This document shows positions 8,353 through 15,887 of a stretch of 64,000 bases of DNA, in pieces (within the stretch, counting starts at the first letter, position 1; every line of letters starts with the position of its first letter). Position numbers and translations under genes: made by a program. The notes under the pieces are model-generated. The model saw only the letters and a list, made by a program, of their open reading frames with translations, was not told where the DNA came from and ran no database searches. Origin of the DNA: UMGS1889 sp964540575 (lineage in GTDB: Bacteria > Bacillota > Clostridia > Oscillospirales > Ruminococcaceae); assembly GCA_964540575.1 (NCBI GenBank), contig CAZINI010000005.1:1-64000 (forward strand), in the 5' to 3' direction.

Positions 8353-9498
8353 ATGAAATTTGCAAAGCTTGCGTCGGCAGTGACTTTTTCGGTTCTTATC
8401 GGGGTATTTTCGGCGTTTCGGACAGATGCTGTTTCTATTGATGTATCGGCAAAGGGCTGTGTACTGATGGAAGCGGAAACGGGCGAGATCATATACGGTA
8501 AAAACGAAAACCTGAAGCTTCCTATGGCAAGTACAACGAAAATTATGACAACGCTCCTTGTGCTTGAAAGCGGCGGTCTTGACGATGAATTTACCGTTGA
8601 CAGCTCTGCTATAATGGTCGAGGGATCGTCCATGGGGCTTACCGAGGGGGACATTGTGACAAAGCGTGCGTTATGCTATGGAATGATGCTTCCGTCGGGA
8701 AATGACGCTGCCAATGCTTCTGCTGTTAAGCTTGCAGGAAGCTACGAGGAATTTGCCAAGCTGATGAATAGGCGGGCAAAGCTTATCGGAATGGAAAATA
8801 CGTCGTTTGTTACGCCGTCCGGTCTGCATGACGACAATCACTGGTCAACGGCTTATGATATGGCTCTGCTGACCTCCGAAGCTTTGGACAATGAGGATTT
8901 TCGCAATATTTGCTGCTGCCGAAATGCTCATCTGAAATTCGGAAATCCGCCGTATAACCGATGGCTGCGAAATACCAACAAGCTTCTGACATTTTACAGC
9001 GATTGTATCGGCGTTAAAACAGGCTTTACCGATGAGGCGGGGAGATGTCTTGTATCTGCGGCAGAGCGGGACGGTGTTACGCTTATTTGCGTTACGCTCA
9101 ACGACCCGTCCGATTGGAGTGACCATATCAAGCTGTTTGATTACGGCTTTGACAAGGTGACAAAATATCCGCTGAATATGGGAAATATTCCGAATGAAAT
9201 AGATATTGTCGGGGGAAATAAGGATAGCTGTGCCTTGTCGCTTGATGATGTTCCATACTGCGGATTTACGGAGGATAAGCGAAGTGAGATCACCGTAAAG
9301 ACCGATATTTCGGGGTTTATCTATGCTCCCGTAAGAAAAGGCGACAGGATAGGAACTGCCCGATACTATTATAATGACAGAGAGGTCGCTTCTGCCGATA
9401 TTTGTGCCGCTGAGGACATAGATGCCGTTGTTATTGAAAGAGAAAAAGGTATTTACGAATACGTTATAGATTTTGTTAAAAAAATATTGCTGAAATGA
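8353..9498 (+). CDS. D-alanyl-D-alanine carboxypeptidase (PBP5/DacF type, S11)
   Basis: A low-molecular-weight penicillin-binding protein that trims the terminal D-Ala of peptidoglycan pentapeptides outside the membrane. A signal peptide covers about residues 1-26. The three active-site motifs of the S11 fold are present: STTK (catalytic Ser and Lys), SGN and KTG (in IGVKTGFTDEAG). A C-terminal beta-rich domain and an amphipathic tail (YVIDFVKKILLK) that could anchor it in the membrane follow. The start is ATG 8353 behind GGCGGTGAT; a longer frame from 8200 runs back into the palindromic element and was rejected. The length is 381 residues. Confidence 0.92.
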   Translation: MKFAKLASAVTFSVLIGVFSAFRTDAVSIDVSAKGCVLMEAETGEIIYGKNENLKLPMASTTKIMTTLLVLESGGLDDEFTVDSSAIMVEGSSMGLTEGDIVTKRALCYGMMLPSGNDAANASAVKLAGSYEEFAKLMNRRAKLIGMENTSFVTPSGLHDDNHWSTAYDMALLTSEALDNEDFRNICCCRNAHLKFGNPPYNRWLRNTNKLLTFYSDCIGVKTGFTDEAGRCLVSAAERDGVTLICVTLNDPSDWSDHIKLFDYGFDKVTKYPLNMGNIPNEIDIVGGNKDSCALSLDDVPYCGFTEDKRSEITVKTDISGFIYAPVRKGDRIGTARYYYNDREVASADICAAEDIDAVVIEREKGIYEYVIDFVKKILLK

Positions 9499-9507
9499 GG
9501 ATATAAA

Positions 9508-10239
9508 GTGGAAAAGGTAAGATTGCAGAAAATTATCGCCGAAAGCGGCTATTGCTCCAGAAGAAAAGCCGAGGAGCTTATCAGCGGGGGACACGTTCAG
9601 GTAAACGGCAGACCCGTAAAGCTTGGAGATAAGGCGGATCTGCGGGATATTATCACTATTGACGGCGAAAAGATATTCCGTCCCAAGAAAAGAGAGCTTT
9701 ACTACATTATGCTGAACAAGCCGAGAGGCCATGTCACCACAATGTCAGACGAACTGGAAAGAAAGTGCGTTACCGAGCTGCTGGAAGGCGTTCCCGAGAG
9801 AGTTTATCCCATAGGACGGCTGGACAGAAACTCCGAAGGACTGCTGCTGTTTACCAACGACGGAAAATTCGCAAACGAGATAATGCACCCCAGCAAGCAC
9901 GTTTCAAAGACCTACCGTGTGACCGTTCGCCCCGAGATAACCGATGAACAGCTTGTACGGCTGTCGGAGGGCGTTGAGATAGACGGCAGAAAAACGCTGC
10001 CGGCATCGGTCAGCGTTCTTACCGATGAACCGGGAAGAGTCGTGCTTCAGATGGTAATTCGAGAGGGAAGAAACCGTCAGATCAGAAAAATGTGTGAGGC
10101 TGTCGGGCTTGAAGTCGCACGTCTGCGTCGCACAGCTATCGGACCCGTAAAGCTCGGCATGCTTAAGCCCGGAACTTGGCGGGAGCTTAATTCCGAGGAG
10201 CTTCGTGCACTCAGAAATGCTATCGGAAAGGAAAATTGA
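9508..10239 (+). CDS. rRNA pseudouridine synthase, RluB/RsuA family
   Basis: Isomerises a specific uridine in rRNA to pseudouridine. The N-terminal S4 RNA-binding domain (LQKIIAESGYCSRRKAEELI...VQVNG) spans residues ~1-60. The catalytic domain has the motif GRLDRNSEGLLLFTNDG with the active-site Asp, then EGRNRQIRKM. The 243-residue length is typical. The start is GTG 9508, nine bases after dacF. An scpB-rluB neighbourhood is common in Firmicutes; here rluB follows dacF. Confidence 0.92.
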   Translation: MEKVRLQKIIAESGYCSRRKAEELISGGHVQVNGRPVKLGDKADLRDIITIDGEKIFRPKKRELYYIMLNKPRGHVTTMSDELERKCVTELLEGVPERVYPIGRLDRNSEGLLLFTNDGKFANEIMHPSKHVSKTYRVTVRPEITDEQLVRLSEGVEIDGRKTLPASVSVLTDEPGRVVLQMVIREGRNRQIRKMCEAVGLEVARLRRTAIGPVKLGMLKPGTWRELNSEELRALRNAIGKEN

Positions 10240-10309
10240 TTTTCCTTTAAATGTTAATTTGCTAAAATGTAAATTTTTTTATCCGCTGTAAAATATTTGT
10301 TTTTGTGTC

Positions 10310-10338
10310 TTGCATTGAATTGGATTTTGTTGTATAAT
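10310..10338 (+). promoter_or_regulatory. SigA-type promoter of the biotin carboxyltransferase genes
   Basis: TTGCAT, 17 nt, TATAAT in an AT-rich 220-bp gap. It leaves a 5' leader of roughly 120 nt before the first gene. Confidence 0.75.
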
Positions 10339-10463
10339 AAATATAGTTGTATTTTTCTGCCGATTTTTCGGAATCAAAATCAGTTCTCATACAATATACG
10401 GCAAATTCGGCTGTGCGGAGTGTTGGCAGGAATTATTACAGTATTTCGATTGGAGGAAAATCT

Positions 10464-11846
10464 ATGTTATCAGAAAATCAGAAAGCAAGCTTTTCGGAAC
10501 TGAGTGCAAGGAATGCTGCTTCTGTTTCCCAAGCTGCGGGAAAAAGGCTTGCTTTGCTGTTTGACGACGGTGTATATACTCAGCTTGATACGTTTGCAGG
10601 TTCGGGTGTTCTGACTGCTTACGGCTATGTTGACGGAAATCCTGTCTATGCTTTCGCTCAGGATCCCAATGCTGACGGCGGTGCAGTCGGAAAGGCTCAC
10701 GCTGACAAGGTTTGCAGACTTTTGGAGCTTGCTTCCAGAAGCGGTGCACCTGTGGTAGGTATTTACGATTCCATAGGCGGATATATTGAAGAAGGTACAG
10801 ATCTGCTTAACGCATACGGTGAAATGCTTATGCACATTTCAAATCTTTCGGGCGTTGTACCGCAGATCTCCGTTATTTCCGGCGTTTGTGCAGGTACATC
10901 GGCTATGCTTGCAGCTTCCGCCGATTTTGTTGTTATGACAAAAAATGCGGAGCTGTACCTCAATCCGCCCTCAATGTCACAGAAGGGCAAGGGCACTTCC
11001 GAGGACGCTGCTGCAAGCGGGCTCGCTTCGGTGGTTGCCGAGGATGACGAAAAGGCTATGGAGGCAGCAAGAAAGATCCTTGGACTCCTTCCTTCAAATA
11101 ATCTTTCGCCCGCTCCCGAGTTTGATTTTGCAGACCCTGCTAAGGCTGCAAACGGAACAGCTTCCGAGATCGCCGAAGCGATTGCTGATGTCGGCAGCTT
11201 AGTTGTTCTTTCCGATAAATTTGGCAAGGCTTCATATACCGCACTGGCAACTGTCGGCGGATATTCCGTTGGTATCGCTGCAACAAATAATACAGCGGAC
11301 AAGCTGGGTTCCGATGACTGTGCAAAAATAGCAAGATTTGTCAGTGTATGCGACTCTTATTCGATACCCGTTATAACTATTGTTGATACCGAGGGCTTCG
11401 ATTCTGCCGAGCCTACGGCTGCGGTAAGAAATGCAGCTCGTCTTGCAAATTCCTATGCCGAAGCGACCTGCCTTAAGCTTTCTCTCATCTTGGGCAAGGC
11501 TTACGGTGCAGCGTATATCGCTATGGCAGGTGCAAACGCAAATGCAGATGTTGTTTACGCATATGAAAAGGCTGTTATTTCTCCGCTTGCTCCCGAAACC
11601 GCAGTTGAATTTATGTATCACGACAAGCTTTCCGGTACTTCCGATGTCAATGCGGACAGGGCAAAGCTTGCTGCTGAATATGCTGCCGAAAACTGCTCTG
11701 CATGCGTAGCTGCTGTCAATGGTGCTGTATGCGAGATAGTTTCTCCTACCGAGGTAAGAGCAAAGCTTATCGGTGCGATTGAGGCTATGGGCGGAAAGCG
11801 TCTTACAAAGCGTCTGCCCAAGAAGCACGGCAATATGCCTTTCTAA
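10464..11846 (+). CDS. Acyl-CoA carboxyltransferase-domain subunit (12S/MmdA-like)
   Basis: A crotonase-fold carboxyltransferase of 460 residues with two related halves. These contain GIYDSIGGYIEEG and SGVCAGTSAMLAASADFVVM, and later TIVDTEGFDSAEP and LGKAYGAAYIAMAG. This resembles MmdA-type methylmalonyl-CoA/propionyl-CoA carboxyltransferases and the 12S subunit of transcarboxylase, though it is shorter (~510-525 in those families). Its acyl-CoA substrate cannot be deduced. Start ATG 10464 has GGAGG eight bases upstream; an upstream frame start at 10347 overlaps the promoter region. It is first in a three-gene set with a biotin carrier and an OadA-like subunit. Confidence 0.8.
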   Translation: MLSENQKASFSELSARNAASVSQAAGKRLALLFDDGVYTQLDTFAGSGVLTAYGYVDGNPVYAFAQDPNADGGAVGKAHADKVCRLLELASRSGAPVVGIYDSIGGYIEEGTDLLNAYGEMLMHISNLSGVVPQISVISGVCAGTSAMLAASADFVVMTKNAELYLNPPSMSQKGKGTSEDAAASGLASVVAEDDEKAMEAARKILGLLPSNNLSPAPEFDFADPAKAANGTASEIAEAIADVGSLVVLSDKFGKASYTALATVGGYSVGIAATNNTADKLGSDDCAKIARFVSVCDSYSIPVITIVDTEGFDSAEPTAAVRNAARLANSYAEATCLKLSLILGKAYGAAYIAMAGANANADVVYAYEKAVISPLAPETAVEFMYHDKLSGTSDVNADRAKLAAEYAAENCSACVAAVNGAVCEIVSPTEVRAKLIGAIEAMGGKRLTKRLPKKHGNMPF

Positions 11847-11902
11847 AAACCTGATAATATGCATTTCCATATAAAAAATTCTTTTGAATGGTGGTACAGA
11901 TT

Positions 11903-12262
11903 ATGAAAAGATTTAATATAACCGTAAATGGCAAGGCTTACGATGTTTCCGTTGAGGAAATAGGCGGAGCAGCACCTGCAGCTCCCGTTAAGGCTGCACC
12001 GACTCCCGCTCCTGCACCCGCAGCAGCTCCTGCCGCACCCGCCGGAGAGGGAACTCCCGTAACTGCTCCTATGACAGGAAATATCCTTGAGGTCAAGGTC
12101 AATGTGGGAGATACTGTTTCCGAGGGTCAGCCTGTTATCGTTCTTGAGGCTATGAAGATGGAAAATGACGTTCCCGCATCAAAATCGGGCAAGGTTACCT
12201 CCGTTTCCGTCAAGAAGGGTGATACTGTCAACACGGGCGATGTTCTGCTTACTATCCAGTAA
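11903..12262 (+). CDS. Biotin carboxyl carrier subunit
   Basis: A 119-residue carrier protein. A short N-terminal segment (MKRFNITVNGKAYDVSVEE) is followed by an Ala/Pro linker (~25-50) and a biotinyl domain. The motif EAMKMEN gives the biotin-attachment lysine. It closely matches the size and layout of the 1.3S subunit of Propionibacterium transcarboxylase and of decarboxylase gamma chains. Start ATG 11903 follows GGTGGT. It lies between the two carboxyltransferase genes and should move CO2 between them. Confidence 0.92.
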   Translation: MKRFNITVNGKAYDVSVEEIGGAAPAAPVKAAPTPAPAPAAAPAAPAGEGTPVTAPMTGNILEVKVNVGDTVSEGQPVIVLEAMKMENDVPASKSGKVTSVSVKKGDTVNTGDVLLTIQ

Positions 12263-12280
12263 TTGAAAGGCGGTTTTAGA

Positions 12281-13678
12281 ATGGCTAAGATTGGAATTAC
12301 CGAAACCGTGCTTCGTGATGCACATCAGTCGCTTATCGCTACCCGTATGTCCATTGACGAAATGCTTCCTATTTTGCAGACTATCGACAAGGTAGGATTT
12401 TATTCAGCCGAGGTATGGGGCGGTGCGACCTTTGACTCATGTATCCGATTCCTTGACGAGGATCCTTGGGAAAGGCTGCGTATAATCAGAAAAAATATGC
12501 CCAATACCAAGCTGCAGATGCTGTTCAGAGGTCAGAACATGCTGGGCTACCGTCATTATGCCGATGATGTTCTGGAATATTTCGTTCAGAAAACCTGTGC
12601 AAACGGTATGGACATTATCCGTATTTTCGATGCCCTTAACGATATTAGAAACCTTGATACTGCTATCAAGGCAGCTAAAAAGGAAGGTGCACACGCTCAG
12701 GTAGCTATGTCCTATACGACAGGCGATGTTTTCACTACCGAATACTATGTGAATTACGCCAAGCAGATAGAAGAAGCAGGTGCAGATTCCATTTGCTTAA
12801 AGGATATGGCGGCACTGCTCACTCCTTACAGAACGGCTGAGCTTGTTAAGGCTATTAAGGCGGCTGTAAAGCTTCCTGTACAGATACACACACATTATAC
12901 CTCGGGTCTTGCTTCAATGTGTCTGCTGAAGGGCATTGAAAGCGGTGCAGATATGATAGATACCTCTATGTCGCCTCTGGCACTGGGAACATCTCATGCA
13001 CCTACCGAGTCTATGGTTGCCGCACTGCAGGGAACCGAGTATGACACCGGACTTGATCTGGTACTTCTCAACGAGATAAGAGATTACTTTATGACCCTCA
13101 GGAAGAAGTATCTTGACAATGGTCTGCTTGACCCCAAGATGCTTGCTGTTGACCCCAATGCACTTATCTATCAGGTCCCCGGCGGAATGCTTTCCAATCT
13201 GCTTTCTCAGCTTAAGCAGGCAGGCAAGGAGGACAAGCTTACCGAAGTTCTTAAGGAAGTTCCTAATGTTCGTAAGGACGCAGGTAACGTTCCTCTGGTT
13301 ACTCCTACATCTCAGATCGTCGGCTCTCAGGCAGTTTTCAATGTTATTATGGGTGAACGCTACAAGACCGTCACCAAGGAATTCAAGGACGTTATCAAGG
13401 GTGCATACGGAAGAACTCCCACACCTATCGACCCCGAGTTCAGGAAGTTCATTCTCAAGGGTGAAGAGCCTATCGACTGTCGTCCTGCCGATCTCATTGC
13501 TCCCGAGCTTGATGCTCTGCGTAAAGAATGTGCCGAATGGACAATGCAGGACGAGGATGTTCTCACTTATGCAATGTTCCCCAAGGTGGCTCCCAAGTTC
13601 TTTGAAAAACGCAGAAATTCACAGTTTGGCATCGACGGAAAGAACGCTGATCCCGAAAAGAAAATTCACGCTGTTTAA
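12281..13678 (+). CDS. Oxaloacetate/pyruvate carboxyltransferase subunit (OadA/5S-like)
   Basis: TIM-barrel carboxyltransferase that exchanges a carboxyl group between oxaloacetate (pyruvate) and biotin. The signature ITETVLRDAHQSLIATRM opens the protein, KDMAALLTP holds the usual modified lysine, and HTHYTSGLA holds metal-ligand histidines. The C-terminal PYC/OADA domain is present, but there is no fused biotinyl domain; the carrier is separate. ATG 12281 follows AAAGGCGG and gives 465 residues. No membrane beta subunit (OadB) or biotin carboxylase is adjacent, so the set matches a 12S-1.3S-5S transcarboxylase better than a complete sodium-pump decarboxylase. A beta subunit elsewhere cannot be excluded. 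Confidence 0.88.
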   Translation: MAKIGITETVLRDAHQSLIATRMSIDEMLPILQTIDKVGFYSAEVWGGATFDSCIRFLDEDPWERLRIIRKNMPNTKLQMLFRGQNMLGYRHYADDVLEYFVQKTCANGMDIIRIFDALNDIRNLDTAIKAAKKEGAHAQVAMSYTTGDVFTTEYYVNYAKQIEEAGADSICLKDMAALLTPYRTAELVKAIKAAVKLPVQIHTHYTSGLASMCLLKGIESGADMIDTSMSPLALGTSHAPTESMVAALQGTEYDTGLDLVLLNEIRDYFMTLRKKYLDNGLLDPKMLAVDPNALIYQVPGGMLSNLLSQLKQAGKEDKLTEVLKEVPNVRKDAGNVPLVTPTSQIVGSQAVFNVIMGERYKTVTKEFKDVIKGAYGRTPTPIDPEFRKFILKGEEPIDCRPADLIAPELDALRKECAEWTMQDEDVLTYAMFPKVAPKFFEKRRNSQFGIDGKNADPEKKIHAV

Positions 13679-13766
13679 TTCAAGTTCTTATATGAAAGCT
13701 TGTAATTGCTTTCGGAAATATACCACAGAAGCTGATTTATCGGTAAAATATTTAATAAATGCTTAT

Positions 13767-13805
13767 CTGACCGGCACATTTTCGGCGTGTCGGTCAGATT
13801 TTTTT
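13767..13805 (+). terminator. Rho-independent terminator
   Basis: CTGACCGGCAC pairs with GTGTCGGTCAG, followed by a run of eight or more T interrupted once by a leading A. It ends the carboxyltransferase operon. Confidence 0.88.
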
Positions 13806-13816
13806 GTAAAATATGC

Positions 13817-13845
13817 TTGCATTTATCAGCGAAAAATGATATAAT
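13817..13845 (+). promoter_or_regulatory. SigA-type promoter of the yicC-to-spoVM cluster
   Basis: TTGCAT, 17 nt, TATAAT, 54 bp before yicC. No other convincing promoter was seen in the tightly packed 13.7 kb that follows. Confidence 0.8.
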
Positions 13846-13898
13846 AAATATTGATTATGATTGCCGCAGTATGCGGTGTTGCGGAATGAGGGATAATA

Positions 13899-14777
13899 TT
13901 GATTAGAAGTATGACCGGCTACGGGAGATGCCAAAGCGTTATCGGCGGATATGACATTCTGCTGGAGGTTCGCTCGGTAAATCATCGCTTTTTCGATTTC
14001 ACTGCGAAAATTCCCCGTTCTTACGGTTATCTTGAGGATAAACTGAAAAACTTTTTTCAGGGGAGTATTTCCAGAGGAAAGGTCGAGGTCAGTCTTTCGA
14101 TTTTCAGCGTTGGCGGTGCTGATGCCGTTATCGAGGTAAACGAAAGCGTTGCAGAAGGTTATGTTAACGCTCTGCGTAATGTCAACAAAAAGCTTATGCT
14201 GAATGACGATCTCAGCCTGTCAAATCTTATTCGTCTGCCCGATGTTTTCAATATAAGAAAGGCTGCGGACGATGAGGAAACTGTCTGGGAATGTGTCCGC
14301 ACTGCTGCTCAGACAGCATTGGACGATTTTATCGCAATGCGTGAAAATGAGGGCAGGCGAATGGCTGCCGATGTTTTCGAAAAGCTTGAAAACATCGAAA
14401 GAATGGTTGCCTTGGTGGAAGCCGAATCTCCCAAGATCACCGAAGCTTATCGCACTCGTCTTACGGAAAAAATGAAAGAGCTTCTCGGCAGTGCTTCTGT
14501 CGATGAGCAGAGAATACTTTCGGAAGCCGCTGTTTTTGCAGAAAAAACTGCGGTCGATGAAGAAACCGTCCGTCTGAAAAGTCATATCACTCAATGCAGA
14601 GAGATGCTTTCGGGAGATAATGCCATAGGAAGAAAGCTGGATTTCCTTATCCAGGAATTTAACAGAGAGGCGAACACCATCGGTTCAAAGTGTCAGGGAC
14701 TGGAGATCACCAAAACAGTTATTGAAATGAAATCCGAGATAGAAAAGATCAGAGAGCAGATCCAGAATATCGAGTAA
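13899..14777 (+). CDS. yicC: YicC family endoribonuclease/stress protein
   Basis: A 292-residue YicC/YloC-family protein; E. coli YicC is reported to be an RNase. The start is TTG 13899, which restores the canonical N-terminus MIRSMTGYG; GAGGG lies about eight bases upstream. The C-terminus has the family block GRKLDFLIQEFNREANTIGSKCQ. It heads the yicC-remA-gmk-rpoZ cluster exactly as in Bacillus. Confidence 0.93.
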   Translation: MIRSMTGYGRCQSVIGGYDILLEVRSVNHRFFDFTAKIPRSYGYLEDKLKNFFQGSISRGKVEVSLSIFSVGGADAVIEVNESVAEGYVNALRNVNKKLMLNDDLSLSNLIRLPDVFNIRKAADDEETVWECVRTAAQTALDDFIAMRENEGRRMAADVFEKLENIERMVALVEAESPKITEAYRTRLTEKMKELLGSASVDEQRILSEAAVFAEKTAVDEETVRLKSHITQCREMLSGDNAIGRKLDFLIQEFNREANTIGSKCQGLEITKTVIEMKSEIEKIREQIQNIE

Positions 14778-14788
14778 GGAGCATTAAA

Positions 14789-15046
14789 ATGAAGCTTATC
14801 AACATTGGTTTCGGAAATATGATCTCCGCATCAAGGCTTATTGCAATTGTCAGTCCCGAATCCGCTCCCATAAAGCGGATAATTCAGGAAGCTAAGGATA
14901 AAAGCGTTCTAATTGACGCCACCTACGGAAGAAGAACCAGAGCTGTTATCATAATGGACAGCGACCACGTTATTCTTTCCGCTATCCAGCCGGAAACGGT
15001 TGCGGGACGTCTTGATAATAATGAGGAGGGCGAGGACGATGAATAA
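14789..15046 (+). CDS. remA: RemA family regulator (DUF370)
   Basis: A small (85-residue) DNA-binding protein of the RemA/DUF370 family, which in Bacillus activates extracellular-matrix and osmoprotection genes. The conserved core is INIGFGNMISASRLIAI, then SAPIKRIIQEAKD and DATYGRRTRAVIIMDSDHVILSAIQPET. AAGGAG precedes the ATG. Its last eight bases overlap gmk, so translation is probably coupled. Confidence 0.95.
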   Translation: MKLINIGFGNMISASRLIAIVSPESAPIKRIIQEAKDKSVLIDATYGRRTRAVIIMDSDHVILSAIQPETVAGRLDNNEEGEDDE

Positions 15047-15644
15047 AGGGCTGCTTATCGTTGTATCGGGTCCGTCAGGCTGCGGAAAGGGTACAATTCT
15101 TGCAGAAGTGCTGAAAAACGATAATTTCTATTATTCCGTGTCTGCAACGACCCGTCAGCCAAGACCCGGCGAGGTGGACGGAGTGAATTATCATTTTCTG
15201 ACAAAGGAAAAATTTGAAGAGCTTATCAGCAGCGGCGGTATGCTGGAACATGCATGCTACTGCGGAAACTATTACGGTACTCCGAAAGAACAGGTAAACC
15301 GCAAGCTCGAAGAGGGCAAGGATGTTATCCTTGAAATCGAAGTGCAGGGAGCAATGAAAATCAGGGAAACCTGCCCCGATGCCGTGTTTGTGTTTATTAT
15401 GCCGCCATCTGTCAAGGAACTCAGACGCCGTCTTAACAAGAGGGGCACGGAAACCGAAGAGGTCATTGAAAAACGTGTTGCACAGGCTGTTTCCGAAATA
15501 AAGCTTGCCGATAAATATGATTACATAATGGTAAACGGTGAGCTTGAAAAGGCTATCGATGACCTTATTTCCATTATTAACGCAGAAAAAATGACCCGTA
15601 AAAGGGCTGAATATTTAATTAATGAGGTGCTTGAAAATGCTTAG
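15039..15644 (+). CDS. gmk: Guanylate kinase
   Basis: Phosphorylates GMP to GDP with ATP. P-loop SGPSGCGKGT lies at residues ~8-17, and the GMP-binding region SATTRQPRPGEVDGVNYHF follows. The 201-residue length is normal. Start ATG 15039 lies inside the end of remA, with GAGGAGGG upstream; a TTG at 15000 was rejected because it would precede the SD. It overlaps rpoZ by eight bases. Confidence 0.96.
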   Translation: MNKGLLIVVSGPSGCGKGTILAEVLKNDNFYYSVSATTRQPRPGEVDGVNYHFLTKEKFEELISSGGMLEHACYCGNYYGTPKEQVNRKLEEGKDVILEIEVQGAMKIRETCPDAVFVFIMPPSVKELRRRLNKRGTETEEVIEKRVAQAVSEIKLADKYDYIMVNGELEKAIDDLISIINAEKMTRKRAEYLINEVLENA

Positions 15645-15855
15645 ACCCGCAATTTCCCAGATCACAACCAAAAACGAAAACAGCTATTCCGTAGTTATCG
15701 GCGTTGCAAAAAGAGCAAGACAGATAACAGAGGATCTGTACGAGCACAATATGGTGCTTGAGCAGAAGCCCGTAAAGACCGCAGTTGAGGAGTTTGCAGC
15801 AAGAAAGTATTTTATTGTTGAGGACCCCTCCCTTAAGGGCGGAAAGACCGAATAA
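15637..15855 (+). CDS. rpoZ: DNA-directed RNA polymerase omega subunit
   Basis: Small RNA polymerase subunit that helps assemble beta-prime. The 72-residue protein contains the family pattern SYSVVIGVAKRARQI, then KPVKTAVEEFAARKYFI. Start ATG 15637 has GAGGTG seven bases upstream and lies within the last codons of gmk. Confidence 0.92.
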   Translation: MLRPAISQITTKNENSYSVVIGVAKRARQITEDLYEHNMVLEQKPVKTAVEEFAARKYFIVEDPSLKGGKTE

Positions 15856-15887
15856 ACCATATTTATCGGAAAGTAGGCTTTCATACT

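Noticed and set aside
8845..9732. 295-codon - strand frame
   Set aside because: It lies antisense to the PBP5 and pseudouridine synthase genes, whose products are certain.
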